A stretch of DNA of 29,037 bases from a virus. Each line of letters starts with the position of its first letter. Within the stretch, counting starts at the first letter, position 1. The notes under the pieces are model-generated. The model worked only from the letters and a program-made list of their open reading frames with translations. It was not told the DNA's origin and did not search any database. The position numbers and the translations under genes are program-made. Positions 20,101 to 24,327 of the stretch are shown here, in pieces. The stretch is taken from IMG/VR virus record IMGVR_UViG_3300037493_004061, positions 1-29,037 of that record. One strand, 5' to 3'.

Positions 20101-21224
20101 TGCTGAAGAGCCGCCATCTTTTCTTGTGCTTTGCGTGCCGCTTGAGTTTGCTGCTCTTGCGTTTTATAAAACGCAAGATCGTTGATGGCTCTTTTTCTTA
20201 AAGCCTCGCCGCCTTCTGTAACGGCTTTGGCATTTGCATGAAGTTGTTTAGTTGAATTTTCTACATCTATTCCTAATTTAGCTAAATCAGCACCAGTAGA
20301 TTGAACATTCTTTAAATATATTTCACCTTTTGAAGTCATAAGAGAAGTAGCATTTATTCTTCCCAACATCTCATTTGCATATTTCTTTTCTAATACTGAA
20401 GCATCACCAATAATTTTAGTATGTCTTCCTTCTACAGCCATTAATTGTTTCGTTGTATCAAGTTGACCAATTATTTTTTGAGCAGCGTTATAATGGGCTC
20501 TTGCTTTATTCTCTAACTGTTTCTCATAAGCCTTAGCAGCGGCGGCGGCAGCTTTATCTGTTGCTTCTTGGGCATCTACTGCTGCTGTTGCTGTTTTTAC
20601 AATCTCATTTTGTTTAGCATTGTATTCGGCCATTTTTCTGGCATTTTTAGTAGCTATATCTTCAGCCTGTCCGCTTGCTGCTGCCATTTGAATAGTAGCT
20701 TGTTCCGCTGCTTTAGTTGATTGCTGCACAGTTGTTAAAACTTTTGCTGTTTCCTTTCCCGCTTCAGTTACTTTTTGTGATGCCTCTGCTTGTTTCGCTA
20801 TTGTATCGGCGGTTACATTAGAAACAGTAGCTAATTTTGCAGATTCTTGCACTGCTGCTTTGGTAGCTATTGCAGATTTTCTCATCTCACTAACAACATC
20901 TTTGGCAGCAGCAGTAACTTTTGATTCTGCCTTTGCCACATCTCCGCTTGCAGCAGTTAATCTTGTTATTTCCTTTCTGGCTTCACCAACTGCTGTGGCA
21001 GCAGCGGGACCACCAGCCGCAAGCTTAGATGTTAATTTTTCGATTGTTTCAGAAAACTTTCCAGCCAAAATAGCAGAACGATTTAATGATTGAAGAGCAG
21101 CAGAAGTAGCATAGATAGCAGAATTTAAATGACGTAACTCTTTAATGACTTGAGATATAACTTTGCCTTCTGTACGAGTTACAGATATGACAAAGTTTAG
21201 TTTTCTGGTTGCTTGGTCAGCCAT
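8178..21224 (-). CDS. Giant tail tape measure protein, 4348 aa
   Basis: The tape measure protein sets tail length and is threaded inside the tube. Residues 1-640 are Ala/Lys/Gln-rich helical coiled coil with an internal duplication. Residues about 650-975 match the TP901/PhageMin_Tail core, with recognisable stretches such as GESLYQLGSAGLKVEES, GRALRVIFSRMTGEL and RMGLRGANAFILMAKEF. Hydrophobic stretches follow near 1000-1110. About 1110-2150 is long coiled coil. Three copies of a GRGDIVPAMLEPGEFVIP motif occur near 2200, 2445 and 2945. A Gly/Ala-rich membrane-like stretch lies near 3370-3430 and a strongly hydrophobic cluster near 3690-3800. Two copies of a KGGIF...GEGILTKAGVD...GKNPY unit lie at 4070-4220. 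I see no lysozyme, M23 or NlpC/P60 signature. Start ATG with AGGGAA upstream, following the chaperone frame by 21 bp. The length is several times that of lambda's 853-residue protein. Confidence 0.95.
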   Translation of the reverse strand: MADQATRKLNFVISVTRTEGKVISQVIKELRHLNSAIYATSAALQSLNRSAILAGKFSETIEKLTSKLAAGGPAAATAVGEARKEITRLTAASGDVAKAESKVTAAAKDVVSEMRKSAIATKAAVQESAKLATVSNVTADTIAKQAEASQKVTEAGKETAKVLTTVQQSTKAAEQATIQMAAASGQAEDIATKNARKMAEYNAKQNEIVKTATAAVDAQEATDKAAAAAAKAYEKQLENKARAHYNAAQKIIGQLDTTKQLMAVEGRHTKIIGDASVLEKKYANEMLGRINATSLMTSKGEIYLKNVQSTGADLAKLGIDVENSTKQLHANAKAVTEGGEALRKRAINDLAFYKTQEQQTQAARKAQEKMAALQQQQLVAEAKSSFRKLKNISDNVSYTNELMKTVDQYTRVVNGANALETKHAQSILKQTDAVSKAKNDFQIYSDRIKATGVDLGKLGMNLSQITNDFQNNTKAIEQSAPAMRAFAQSSILINKNAEQEARANERAIASERRKMAAGMQSAIAKAQNYEGELKLKSELMNKEVQGGILEQAAAKRIQKLIDLKNVNNEKAQRYINAINAEEQATGRANAAGQKLAAQYKTVSERLSAVSPQYQELADKSMAYYNAQKKATGAGYAQLSFLEQLSSGMNRVVATQLKYFGATLLVFGALAKMRQAFRSMAEVSDEAARSVTVARSAIIEMADRYSVMSKTIIDITRKFGVTVGTAGESLYQLGSAGLKVEESTAAIGSVMNLVVGTGAEVNRTTKILAGTYILLGDSMQNATGVTEKFARLADVMAAAYRDNIIELKELNDGLKFAMPVAKQVGLTFEETTGILSFLNNNMIKAGEAGRALRVIFSRMTGELGKFTEAFGIAIDPNKPLDFLDIIKQVGIRMREGALTADQVGMIFQRMGLRGANAFILMAKEFDTMEGIINTLGERAAGSAERMAQERIRSELGQLRVFAETGMDYLRTALIPIFAPIMGLVKLFNSLTAAIKDTPFEIAAKGVMALTTAYLALQAVLALVTIAQMKFAGSILLSNASFLMGAKSVSDLGAGISMLVFGAGTATKSVGVLAKVSSGFGSVLKSLGSVLLRLAGFIVAALINPWTWVIAAIGAAIYIIYRLIYANERLLKQQREIINKQKDEELERLNQIDTVKKAIKTVEDMSLAQAQGRATQVQVNAAIQEAVNMYGSLAAAAYQSGGNIDVFVEKAKEQLAYLEKLNESSKEIRGAAFEIQLNVHEEELKKALDKMNSLREQLYNPPTHYIPATFWERLVSGPIKPVRTEEDRAKAVEGVKKQIEDLRKEQAKYTTEVSKDINASADQALKYKENINRIYELEKALLLLEIKSKAVGNALFFMSTTAQQFSDIPLRETIKELGDLLVYGLEGLGKYILFKYDFLVSEENLQSAKKNVDLAVGRIKQRYEESLIDFQITATPQLYIVDESAIQNNANEASKIFSTSFRNSFKDFGVKENAKFFTVTEQQFKALGYGLAKNNADTLKIVEAQLVRQLIDIAKSAEDLAEMEGYINRLFENRVELISLYNDALDRTLISTEKMNAMMGAYNSLIQHSSRTSVNKEKVLLQQVETTWYQNSLIDDQIEKEKRVFKALEDTKTSSIEQEASSERIKNLGESRVKGAEKENAQLKALLDEQYAMQAALTDANNEYRKELSYGQDRAEQLKAEIIYISQKYSDELKYADILEKNGYQKAAQAYRDAAAAKQSAALASNTREYAEAIFAGYKNAKDLNDELRLTLKSNGSILQSQIKLENSVTDYMKTQIEINRIEKLISKDEKSRINFQKSLNTEQAKANKAIAESLQNLVEMNNAYRELLSTSYEQLASIDEMNLRYAESLEYKDYDLASSIRNNIELSKTAVIQERISAIEESQVGNIELSADKQIELNNLYREQADNLLQQLIYREELVSKLKEEQRAVSEKISDIYGEQISLAADLGDQLSEAISPMFEADFERMPFTSMLYASRALGRNLLDIANMQPQQTIQLLIKGWKEGTASLQGLTPQAYEFAKAIAEMGAQERELRLLQESIREQNFALALSQISTAIKVKDFDMANKALSTLSENAKVLDPRTGKINYGATADNLKLIGEQAKIISDRYIAATRNIETEINSMKGQVTALLDAVRKGIVDIIDTLKQTNFMDDFTKKLQNIIDQLRMLDGIKINMTIDDAKNLLAILGVTIPGRQMGGFVGGTGRGDIVPAMLEPGEFVIPRKIVKTLGVNYFRSMIKEKHQTGGLIGYETGGEVASNQKFNRLSDEIMKLVDEIKGLSFEQQKYVVPAMYRLAESWTGKPVTVTYTTEDKENVLNLIKTNASVRDTYEKFLDIGKSLQTEQERTNLILAEVNRTVPSLEESMNAIEMEPLEIKAGPGFVPMQEQVIPIIFDYDNSLAKLKKDLNALSPLAIDLRITGAKLAGIIQTPNETKAMQIGGPVPGAGRGDIVPAMLEPGEFVIPRRAVEQYGVGFFEQFRSPEQVAELGTANKARVRGEQSYFDFANKAEDIAAAQNGGMIRGYQDGGYVIPQGDSWIVREINQEQAEELKKKANDVFEYIQMPRNTYGKFSPNDAKFIRDQMMNRRIYQLLKESVPEEYSLQDQDLKLFNILNKDEGFMRLMTEFDTDIKANRVKFNNKYTERLPKALDLFNLDPITSKHKADYINMTDAIFDSFYGNYKENQEEEAKSVRGLFSTQQREKFAIGNLTDRENILKEIRIFKQSTMQEGGYVTDDLRVREISQKQADLMKSEVDKLYYVIENIEPYNQMFNNLTSSDKPVQYFRDFVKNKIFMRRILESRMDSIPKENQLRFSDVQDYADITGKNEFISLEDTFRNKLEGFKYEQAWLYKIRKYQTDEMLNEKYFNPNRMVEFLNMNDNEFDSIYQPFKEMQFEYSKRFTKINELITMKYINPERRNEFLAMNDEEFNKIYDVIYEQMQVGGKVPGSGRGDIVPAMLEPGEFVIPRKAVDKLGVDFFRQLAGKQKFATGGVVGYQGGDLVQSYQAPDFGARGIGLVTKEELQLTSDLLDKYQRLNDELKKAEEFQGQFFKTTVEMNKAVNELPSNFDKIKESLSKTTKLTPDFVNNLQMIAAATNKNIDVSKINELVEFAKTAKDLGIPPEVISSMEDYGRTTNSTAEMIIQLGMTSQNVFGQAANVIEQFAKGGLTTGKAISGIRNVIGAFSGEVKNANQEVVQLTKAMSEAFGSRIKKMIGTLKNAFQRLFSEMLPNIMGGFLDSFLMTQLDIVKGANEAAKDTADSYYDSRADLVEQLKRNEISYFDYFNRLEDLNKDANNTIADQAAQAEQDRIAAVGDAMENLTSQIIEETKRWIDAFDEFFSDVVDGFVEIGVGIAGTLGDAFGMVGQLIETAVTSLGAVGGAAGGGGIAAALGGLLGTTVAPGVGTAIGAGAGVAIGAVVGGAVGAVLETAIPIVGDIIKAFEQMASAAVKGILDLIPYIVKLGTMTEEEFANMFGGFYTDAQGIRQEIEYAESVMGLLPDDIIKFTQMFAERLPLIVTELEKNLPNIINALLGGMVTLADETVQEFEGAIPTVFRVISENLDKFVSMAIPNVLRFIETIVGLMPNLFTTIFTTLVKSAKEMLEGTAITDAFKNIVTSITTILSSAANDLIKPIVAALKENLPIIIPVITQAIVDAIPLITDAMITLMDAMIIILSDPAVQKALSDALFKLLGAAFDAVFKLIPGLDVFLGVIAAVGIVLMGLISVLTLLMTVALLPIIAIFAPFIAILVAANIAVAGLIAVIGALFSPVLALIGGIVMVIGAIGYAVAIKPIIDLFLLFGAVIESVGKKISENAFIQTAIIRIQTALDKLGQAFAKFMKAIAPAAPSMGIVDVIANGIVGLIQVLLFLVEPILLAIELFTKLTEAAAFVAESFDWLNLIFEAIDNALTGESLVPSFQMLLDVFTILDNFIQTTFLTTMNLIQTSFTGITTGWKTFGDYLTTTFKPIFDEIMKAWQTVSEFLKSIFKPAWDAIASAVNAVYQPIKDLTDFINGALTTAFNTFKSILQTVIDLIGGVTAPAEAAAETATNIGTDAVEGAEDLGKAIGNGIAGALGLGSPFHKGGIFKPQDNPATQQMAAMMGLRPNEGLALLQQGEGILTKAGVDAIGGLEKIQEFNKGKNPYKETNFSTMQMEATEMPAWFASMYHKGGIFKVPTDPMSKEFFAMLGLRSNEGLALLQEGEGILTKAGVDNMGEDNLAKFNQGKNPYSTGMLGDVELMQIEAAGNIPFHPQMGANAYAQNPDAAPDGAPSGGTGTGTYEDPYQPAAGNGGGGRTEGQTVVVYINNDMSNSNFQSETIAQDVENQIVSSMENQNGPMYQQIRSATGSSTNAGIRGQQR
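8565..9025 (-). repeat. Two-copy repeat in the tape measure C-terminus
   Basis: Two units (about residues 4070-4135 and 4155-4220) share HKGGIFK, GLRxNEGLALLQxGEGILTK, AGVD and FNxGKNPY. They are close enough in sequence to indicate a duplication inside the gene. The spacing is about 85 residues. Confidence 0.8.
12355..14640 (-). repeat. Three dispersed copies of a GRGDIVPAMLEPGEFVIP motif
   Basis: Copies lie at about 14581-14640, 13861-13920 and 12355-12420, each introduced by GG-x-V-x-G-x-G and followed by a short helical segment (for example RKAVDKLGVDFFRQL). This Gly/Pro motif is common in tape measure proteins, usually as one copy. The first two copies are about 240 residues apart and the last two about 500 residues apart. 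The longer interval contains a further pair of GGYV...VREI units (about 13615-13665 and 13010-13060) and a pair of KYxNPxRxxEFLxMNDxEF units (about 12600-12660 and 12460-12525). Confidence 0.8.
19820..20520 (-). repeat. Diverged tandem duplication in the tape measure N-terminus
   Basis: Two helical units of about 140 residues align by eye. One has LEKKYANEMLGRINA and then STGADLAKLGIDVENSTKQL; the other has LETKHAQSILKQTDA and then ATGVDLGKLGMNLSQITNDF. Both end in a run like NAKAVTEGGEAL or NTKAIEQSAPAM. The duplication is old, with many substitutions. Confidence 0.6.
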
Positions 21225-21245
21225 CTGATTCCCTATTATAAAATA

Positions 21246-22222
21246 TTATCTTCTACTAGCTCTATTTGTCTTACCTAATTTTGACTTATTTGATTGAGGA
21301 GAGCCTTGGCCTTTATTTTTGGCTTTACTTCTTGATTGTTTCATCTCCTCATTTTCAATTGAACGTTGTTCATTGACAATCGTTCTGTGACATTGGAAGT
21401 AATAGTTCGTGTGATGCAACAAACCTCCGTCAATCAACGGAGTATGCATATCTAATGACCAGTTTACCAAATCTTGGAGCGCGGTCAAATCTTTGTTTTC
21501 ATTAAAGGTTGCTACAGGACACTCAAAGAATTCATAATCAAGAACTTTCAATATTATTTTCTTTTGGATTTCATCTTCTTCCTTAATGTTCTTTGCTTCT
21601 TCTTTCTTCTTTTGATTTTGGCTCTTCAAATCATATTTACGCACAGCAGATTTATTATAATCATGCTGCAATTCTGCTTTATCTCGTTCTTCAAGCAAAG
21701 GACAGTTACGCTCTACTTGCAGACCTTTGCCTTCTTGCGACATACAATGGTCGCAAGACCACTCCTTTTGTCGATGCTCTGGATTGTCGCCGGAAGCTAA
21801 GAAATATCTAAAGCGAATGATATCTCTTAGCTTTGCTTTTCCCCCTCGTCGAGTTCCGATTCGCCACGAGCAAAGTCAGCGAGTTCGGCTCGCACCGGGG
21901 GTGGGATACACGAAAGCATTTCCTCAAGTTTCTTGGCATCGAAATCGAGGAATTTCTTCTTGTCAGAGGTCGAATCAGGATCTTCGAAATTGTCCCAACC
22001 CACAAGACAATTCTTGAGAATTTCGAGTTGCTGAGTGCCAGTCATAAGACGTTCCCGACGCTTAGTGCCCACACCAGACACGTCAAAAATCTGGTCGCCA
22101 AGACTCGCAGCAGTGAACGGATCGAGATACTTGACCTTGAAAGTCGTTCGCTCTTCTGGTTTCTTCTTGCGGTCTTCCTTGGGGATGTAGTCGTAGGCTT
22201 TGTCGGCATGGATCGCTTTCAT
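21246..22222 (-). CDS. Tail assembly chaperone, predicted -1 frameshift fusion (gpGT-like), about 325 aa
   Basis: This entry is the fusion product: translation starts at 22222, slips back one base near 21836-21845 and continues in the -1 frame to the TAA at 21246-21248. Such G/GT pairs sit between tube and tape measure in most siphoviruses and hold the tape measure protein during tail assembly. The -1 frame is closed by TGA just upstream (at codon 116 of the zero frame) and is then open to 21246. It reads sensibly before its first ATG (RYFLASGDNPEHRQKEWSCD), including a cysteine pair CDHC followed about 15 residues later by NCP, a possible metal knuckle. The middle is Lys/Glu-rich coiled coil and the C-terminus is very basic (KSKLGKTNRASRR). 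The ATG at 21743 has no usable ribosome-binding site, so stand-alone translation is unlikely. If slippage is at the Lys codon AAG, the product is 129 + 196 residues. Confidence 0.75.
21733..21758 (-). other. Second hairpin covering an internal ATG in the -1 frame
   Basis: TCTTGCGAC and GTCGCAAGA form a perfect 9-bp stem around an 8-base loop. It lies about 35 bases past the frameshift stem-loop and includes part of the only early ATG (21743) of the -1 frame. It could help block internal initiation or assist ribosome pausing, or it may be a coding coincidence. Confidence 0.5.
21794..21845 (-). promoter_or_regulatory. Programmed -1 frameshift signal: slippery stretch plus 15-bp stem-loop
   Basis: In the minus-strand message the zero frame reads GAG GGG GAA AAG CAA AGC TAA. 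The GGGGGAAAAG stretch (21836-21845) lets the Lys tRNA on AAG re-pair perfectly with AAA, and the Glu tRNA on GAA re-pair with GGA through one G-U pair. Two bases later a 15-bp stem (21833-21819 with 21808-21794, one G-U pair) encloses a 10-base loop and contains the zero-frame stop codon. Lambda's G/T site is GGGAAAG, a close relative. Both the slippery run and the structure are seen directly; the efficiency is unknown. Confidence 0.75.
21827..22222 (-). CDS. Tail assembly chaperone, zero-frame product (gpG-like), 131 aa
   Basis: I start this gene at the ATG at 22222, which has a near-ideal AAGGAG site six bases upstream, although the frame stays open to 22465. The protein begins MKAIHADKAYDYIPKEDRKK and continues with FKVKYLDPFTAASLGDQIF, then an Ile/Leu helical part (LEILKNCLVGWDNF) and an acidic tail (ESELDEGEKQS). 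Length, charge, helical content and position between the tube and tape measure genes fit the short tail assembly chaperone of siphoviruses. It is cytoplasmic and not expected in the virion. The GC content is near 48%, above most of the window. It shares its N-terminus with the frameshift product. Confidence 0.85.
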   Translation of the reverse strand: MKAIHADKAYDYIPKEDRKKKPEERTTFKVKYLDPFTAASLGDQIFDVSGVGTKRRERLMTGTQQLEILKNCLVGWDNFEDPDSTSDKKKFLDFDAKKLEEMLSCIPPPVRAELADFARGESELDEGEKQS

Positions 22223-22465
22223 AATCTTCTCCTTTTCTTTTATCTGTGTGGCGAAACTAAAGGCATCAACCGATACCTCGTGGATGATTCTATATGCATG
22301 ACTGATTAACATCAAGCCTATTTTTGCTAATCGACCGCTTGGATATCCTACACTTTTTATGGATTTATTTACTAACCAGGCACCTATATAATTACAAACT
22401 ATCGCTTCAATATAAATTGGGAAGTAAAAAATAGTCGCTAAAACAAATGATATTCTAGCTATCAT
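22223..22465 (-). other. Open, membrane-like in-frame extension upstream of the chaperone gene
   Basis: From the ATG at 22465 the chaperone frame is open for 81 more codons. It reads MIARISFVLATIFYFPIYIE, then more hydrophobic residues to about 32, and a second apolar stretch near 46-61 (LAKIGLMLISHAYRII). That resembles a membrane hairpin. The ATG begins only about three bases after the U-tract of the terminator and has no Shine-Dalgarno site. The stretch is AT-rich (roughly 35% GC), unlike the chaperone itself. It could be a leader region carrying a promoter, an eroded gene, or a genuine N-terminal membrane extension. A weak promoter-like pair, TTGAAG then TATAGG 16 bases later, lies in its first half; I give it little weight. 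Confidence 0.4.
22229..22234 (-). promoter_or_regulatory. Shine-Dalgarno site deciding the chaperone start
   Basis: AAGGAG lies six bases before the ATG at 22222. It is the strongest site near this gene and the reason for preferring the internal ATG over the one at 22465. Confidence 0.75.
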
Positions 22466-22467
22466 AT

Positions 22468-22506
22468 TAAAAAAAGAGCCTGATATTTTTTAGATACCAG
22501 GCTCTT
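22468..22506 (-). terminator. Rho-independent terminator after the tail tube gene
   Basis: On the minus strand a 13-bp stem begins AAGAGCCTGGTAT and is closed by ATATCAGGCTCTT (one G-U pair) around a 7-base loop. It runs straight into a T-run. On the plus strand the G-U pair becomes an A-C mismatch, so the structure fits leftward transcription. It lies 25 bp past the tube stop and probably makes tube mRNA exceed downstream tail mRNA. Confidence 0.85.
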
Positions 22507-22531
22507 ATGTCTCCGGTCAACAAAAACGAAG

Positions 22532-24316
22532 TTAGATCGTAGCTCGCGCGTTCACGAAAACAATGATCACTTCGTTAGTGTTATTCGCTTGATCGCGCAA
22601 AGCCGTAAACGGCATATCATGCACGATCTGTTCGGGGCCACCAATCTGTGGCGTGGTGCCCGTGTACTCGATGTGCGAGAAGTACAGATTCTTCTGCCCA
22701 TACACCCAATGCTCTTCGGGCGCAGTAGTAGTAAGTTTGCTGTCGAGGCGGCGGCTATCATCGACGCAACGAATCTCAAACACCGCAGGAGTGCCATTGA
22801 CAAACTTGCGGTAGAGAATCATGTCGTCGAATTCGACGTTGATTGAGCCCTCAACGGTGCGCCGTTGCTCTGGCAAGCCAGCACGGAAACGATCACCAAG
22901 CTGGAACTTGTCGGTGTACAGATTGTTATTCAACGTAAAGGTCGCGGACAAAACCTCGTTGAACACACCATCAACATACACACCAGCTTGGAATGAACTC
23001 AACGGATTGCTGGTCGGCGGCTCAGTCAATATGCCCCACGTTACTTGCGGCACAACAGGGACAAGAGCGGCGTGGTCAACGCTGATTGAATTTGCACCAG
23101 AGGCAGGAATACCACTAATCACACCAGAATACGCATTAACTCCAGTGTAAGTAACGTCGTTCTCTGACTCGATTTGAATCCTACCGCCAGTTGGTTTGAA
23201 ACCAATGATGTCGCCGGTCTTAATATACCAACGATCAGCAAGAGTGTGGCCGGTGGTTGCAGCGAAAGCAATAGTAACACCATTTGAAAGCGTTTGTGCT
23301 GCTCCAGTAATTGCAACAAGAGCAGTCCAAGACACGCCACCGTCATCAGACCACTTGAACGAGTCAGGAGTGCCAGCCGCATCAATCTCAATGATGAAAG
23401 TCATTTCCTCTGTGCCAACGAAAGTTCCAGCAGCAGTAGCATCATTGAGGCCAGCACCAACTTGCACTGCACTATTGATGGTTGCAGTGTGAGTGGTGAA
23501 GAAATTGGTCAACGTGAGCGAAGTTGCGCCAGCAACAACGGCCACGGACAAATCTGCGCCAGCATATTCGGCTTTACCGATTGTACCAAATGTTCCTTGA
23601 AGGATTTCTTGTGCCGTGAACGTGTTTTCGACAGTGTTGACTTTAACACCACTGTAAACGAAGAACGCGATATCGCGGCCGACTTCAACTGTCTGCCCAA
23701 TGGGAAGGTCTTTCGCGGCTTCAATAAAATGCGTGTAGACCGTATTCCAAAAATCTTGTGATCCGCGATAACGTTGAAATAGCCACGAACCTTTCTTCAT
23801 GGCCGGGACAGTACCAGTAGCCGGAATTGTGGTTGCGCTCACTGGTGCGGTGTAATTGATCAAAAGCGCAGTGGTCAAAAGATTGGTAACTGGATCTTTG
23901 TAAACAGCAGCCAGACCCCAATCAGTACCTGGCACTTGATCGAAGGGAGTAGAATCTTCCACATTGATGGTCCCAACGCCACCAGCGTAGTCAGCCGTCA
24001 AGCGCGTTTTGACACCGCCATCAACTTTAACCATCGAGACGGAATCACCAAGAACGTGCTTGTACCATGTTTCGTAACCTTCGGTATTCTGCTCATAGGT
24101 CCAATCACCAGTGATGTTTGAAACGCCACGCACACGTTTCGTAACAGCACGGCTAGGATCAAGAGATTCAGACAGAAGGTTGCCGATTTCGTTGTTGAAT
24201 GTTTCGGTCTTGAACTCCATCCGACGAGCCGGTGGCGTAGCGCGACCCCAAACAAGTTCTTCGCCCGAGGCGAACTGGCCACGAGCGCCGATAGCAATAC
24301 GTCCAAAGCTACCCAT
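22532..24316 (-). CDS. Major tail tube protein with inserted beta domain, 594 aa
   Basis: The tube protein polymerises into the hollow tail. The N-terminus (ARGQFASGEELVWGRATPPA, then NNEIGNLLSESLDPSRAVTK and GDWTYEQNTEGYETWYKHVL) and the C-terminal 150 residues (from VYVDGVFNEVLSATFTLNNN, through FEIRCVDDSRRLDSKL, to FSHIEYTGTTPQIGGPEQIV) match the Phage_tube_2 type of tail tube proteins. Those proteins are usually about 300 residues. The excess length lies in the middle. Residues about 300-366 (FIIEIDAAGTPDSFKWSDDG, ITGAAQTLSNGVTIAF, ATTGHTLADRWYIKTGD) form a beta module found repeatedly in other phage structural proteins. Start ATG with AAGGAG upstream. GC content is near 50%, with many C-ending codons, fitting a highly expressed virion gene. 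A terminator follows it directly. Confidence 0.88.
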   Translation of the reverse strand: MGSFGRIAIGARGQFASGEELVWGRATPPARRMEFKTETFNNEIGNLLSESLDPSRAVTKRVRGVSNITGDWTYEQNTEGYETWYKHVLGDSVSMVKVDGGVKTRLTADYAGGVGTINVEDSTPFDQVPGTDWGLAAVYKDPVTNLLTTALLINYTAPVSATTIPATGTVPAMKKGSWLFQRYRGSQDFWNTVYTHFIEAAKDLPIGQTVEVGRDIAFFVYSGVKVNTVENTFTAQEILQGTFGTIGKAEYAGADLSVAVVAGATSLTLTNFFTTHTATINSAVQVGAGLNDATAAGTFVGTEEMTFIIEIDAAGTPDSFKWSDDGGVSWTALVAITGAAQTLSNGVTIAFAATTGHTLADRWYIKTGDIIGFKPTGGRIQIESENDVTYTGVNAYSGVISGIPASGANSISVDHAALVPVVPQVTWGILTEPPTSNPLSSFQAGVYVDGVFNEVLSATFTLNNNLYTDKFQLGDRFRAGLPEQRRTVEGSINVEFDDMILYRKFVNGTPAVFEIRCVDDSRRLDSKLTTTAPEEHWVYGQKNLYFSHIEYTGTTPQIGGPEQIVHDMPFTALRDQANNTNEVIIVFVNARATI

Positions 24317-24327
24317 GATTACTCCTT

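Noticed and set aside
8178-21224. Embedded lytic enzyme in the tape measure protein
   Set aside because: I looked for lysozyme/SLT, M23 (HxH) and NlpC/P60 signatures and saw none. The late Gly-rich and KGGIF regions are repeats without catalytic patterns.
21430-21447. Short inverted repeat CTCCGT...ACGGAG
   Set aside because: A 6-bp stem inside coding sequence with no T-run or adjacent gene boundary, so it is most likely coincidental.
21246-21743. Separate 165-residue gene starting at the ATG at 21743
   Set aside because: The ATG has no usable ribosome-binding site and lies inside a hairpin, and the frame carries sensible protein sequence well upstream of it. A frameshift product is the better explanation.
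21833-22309. Plus-strand open frame of 158 codons opposite the chaperone gene
   Set aside because: It is antisense to a well-supported gene with a strong ribosome-binding site, and its product is low-complexity and unlike any protein family I recognise. It is a shadow of GC-richer coding.
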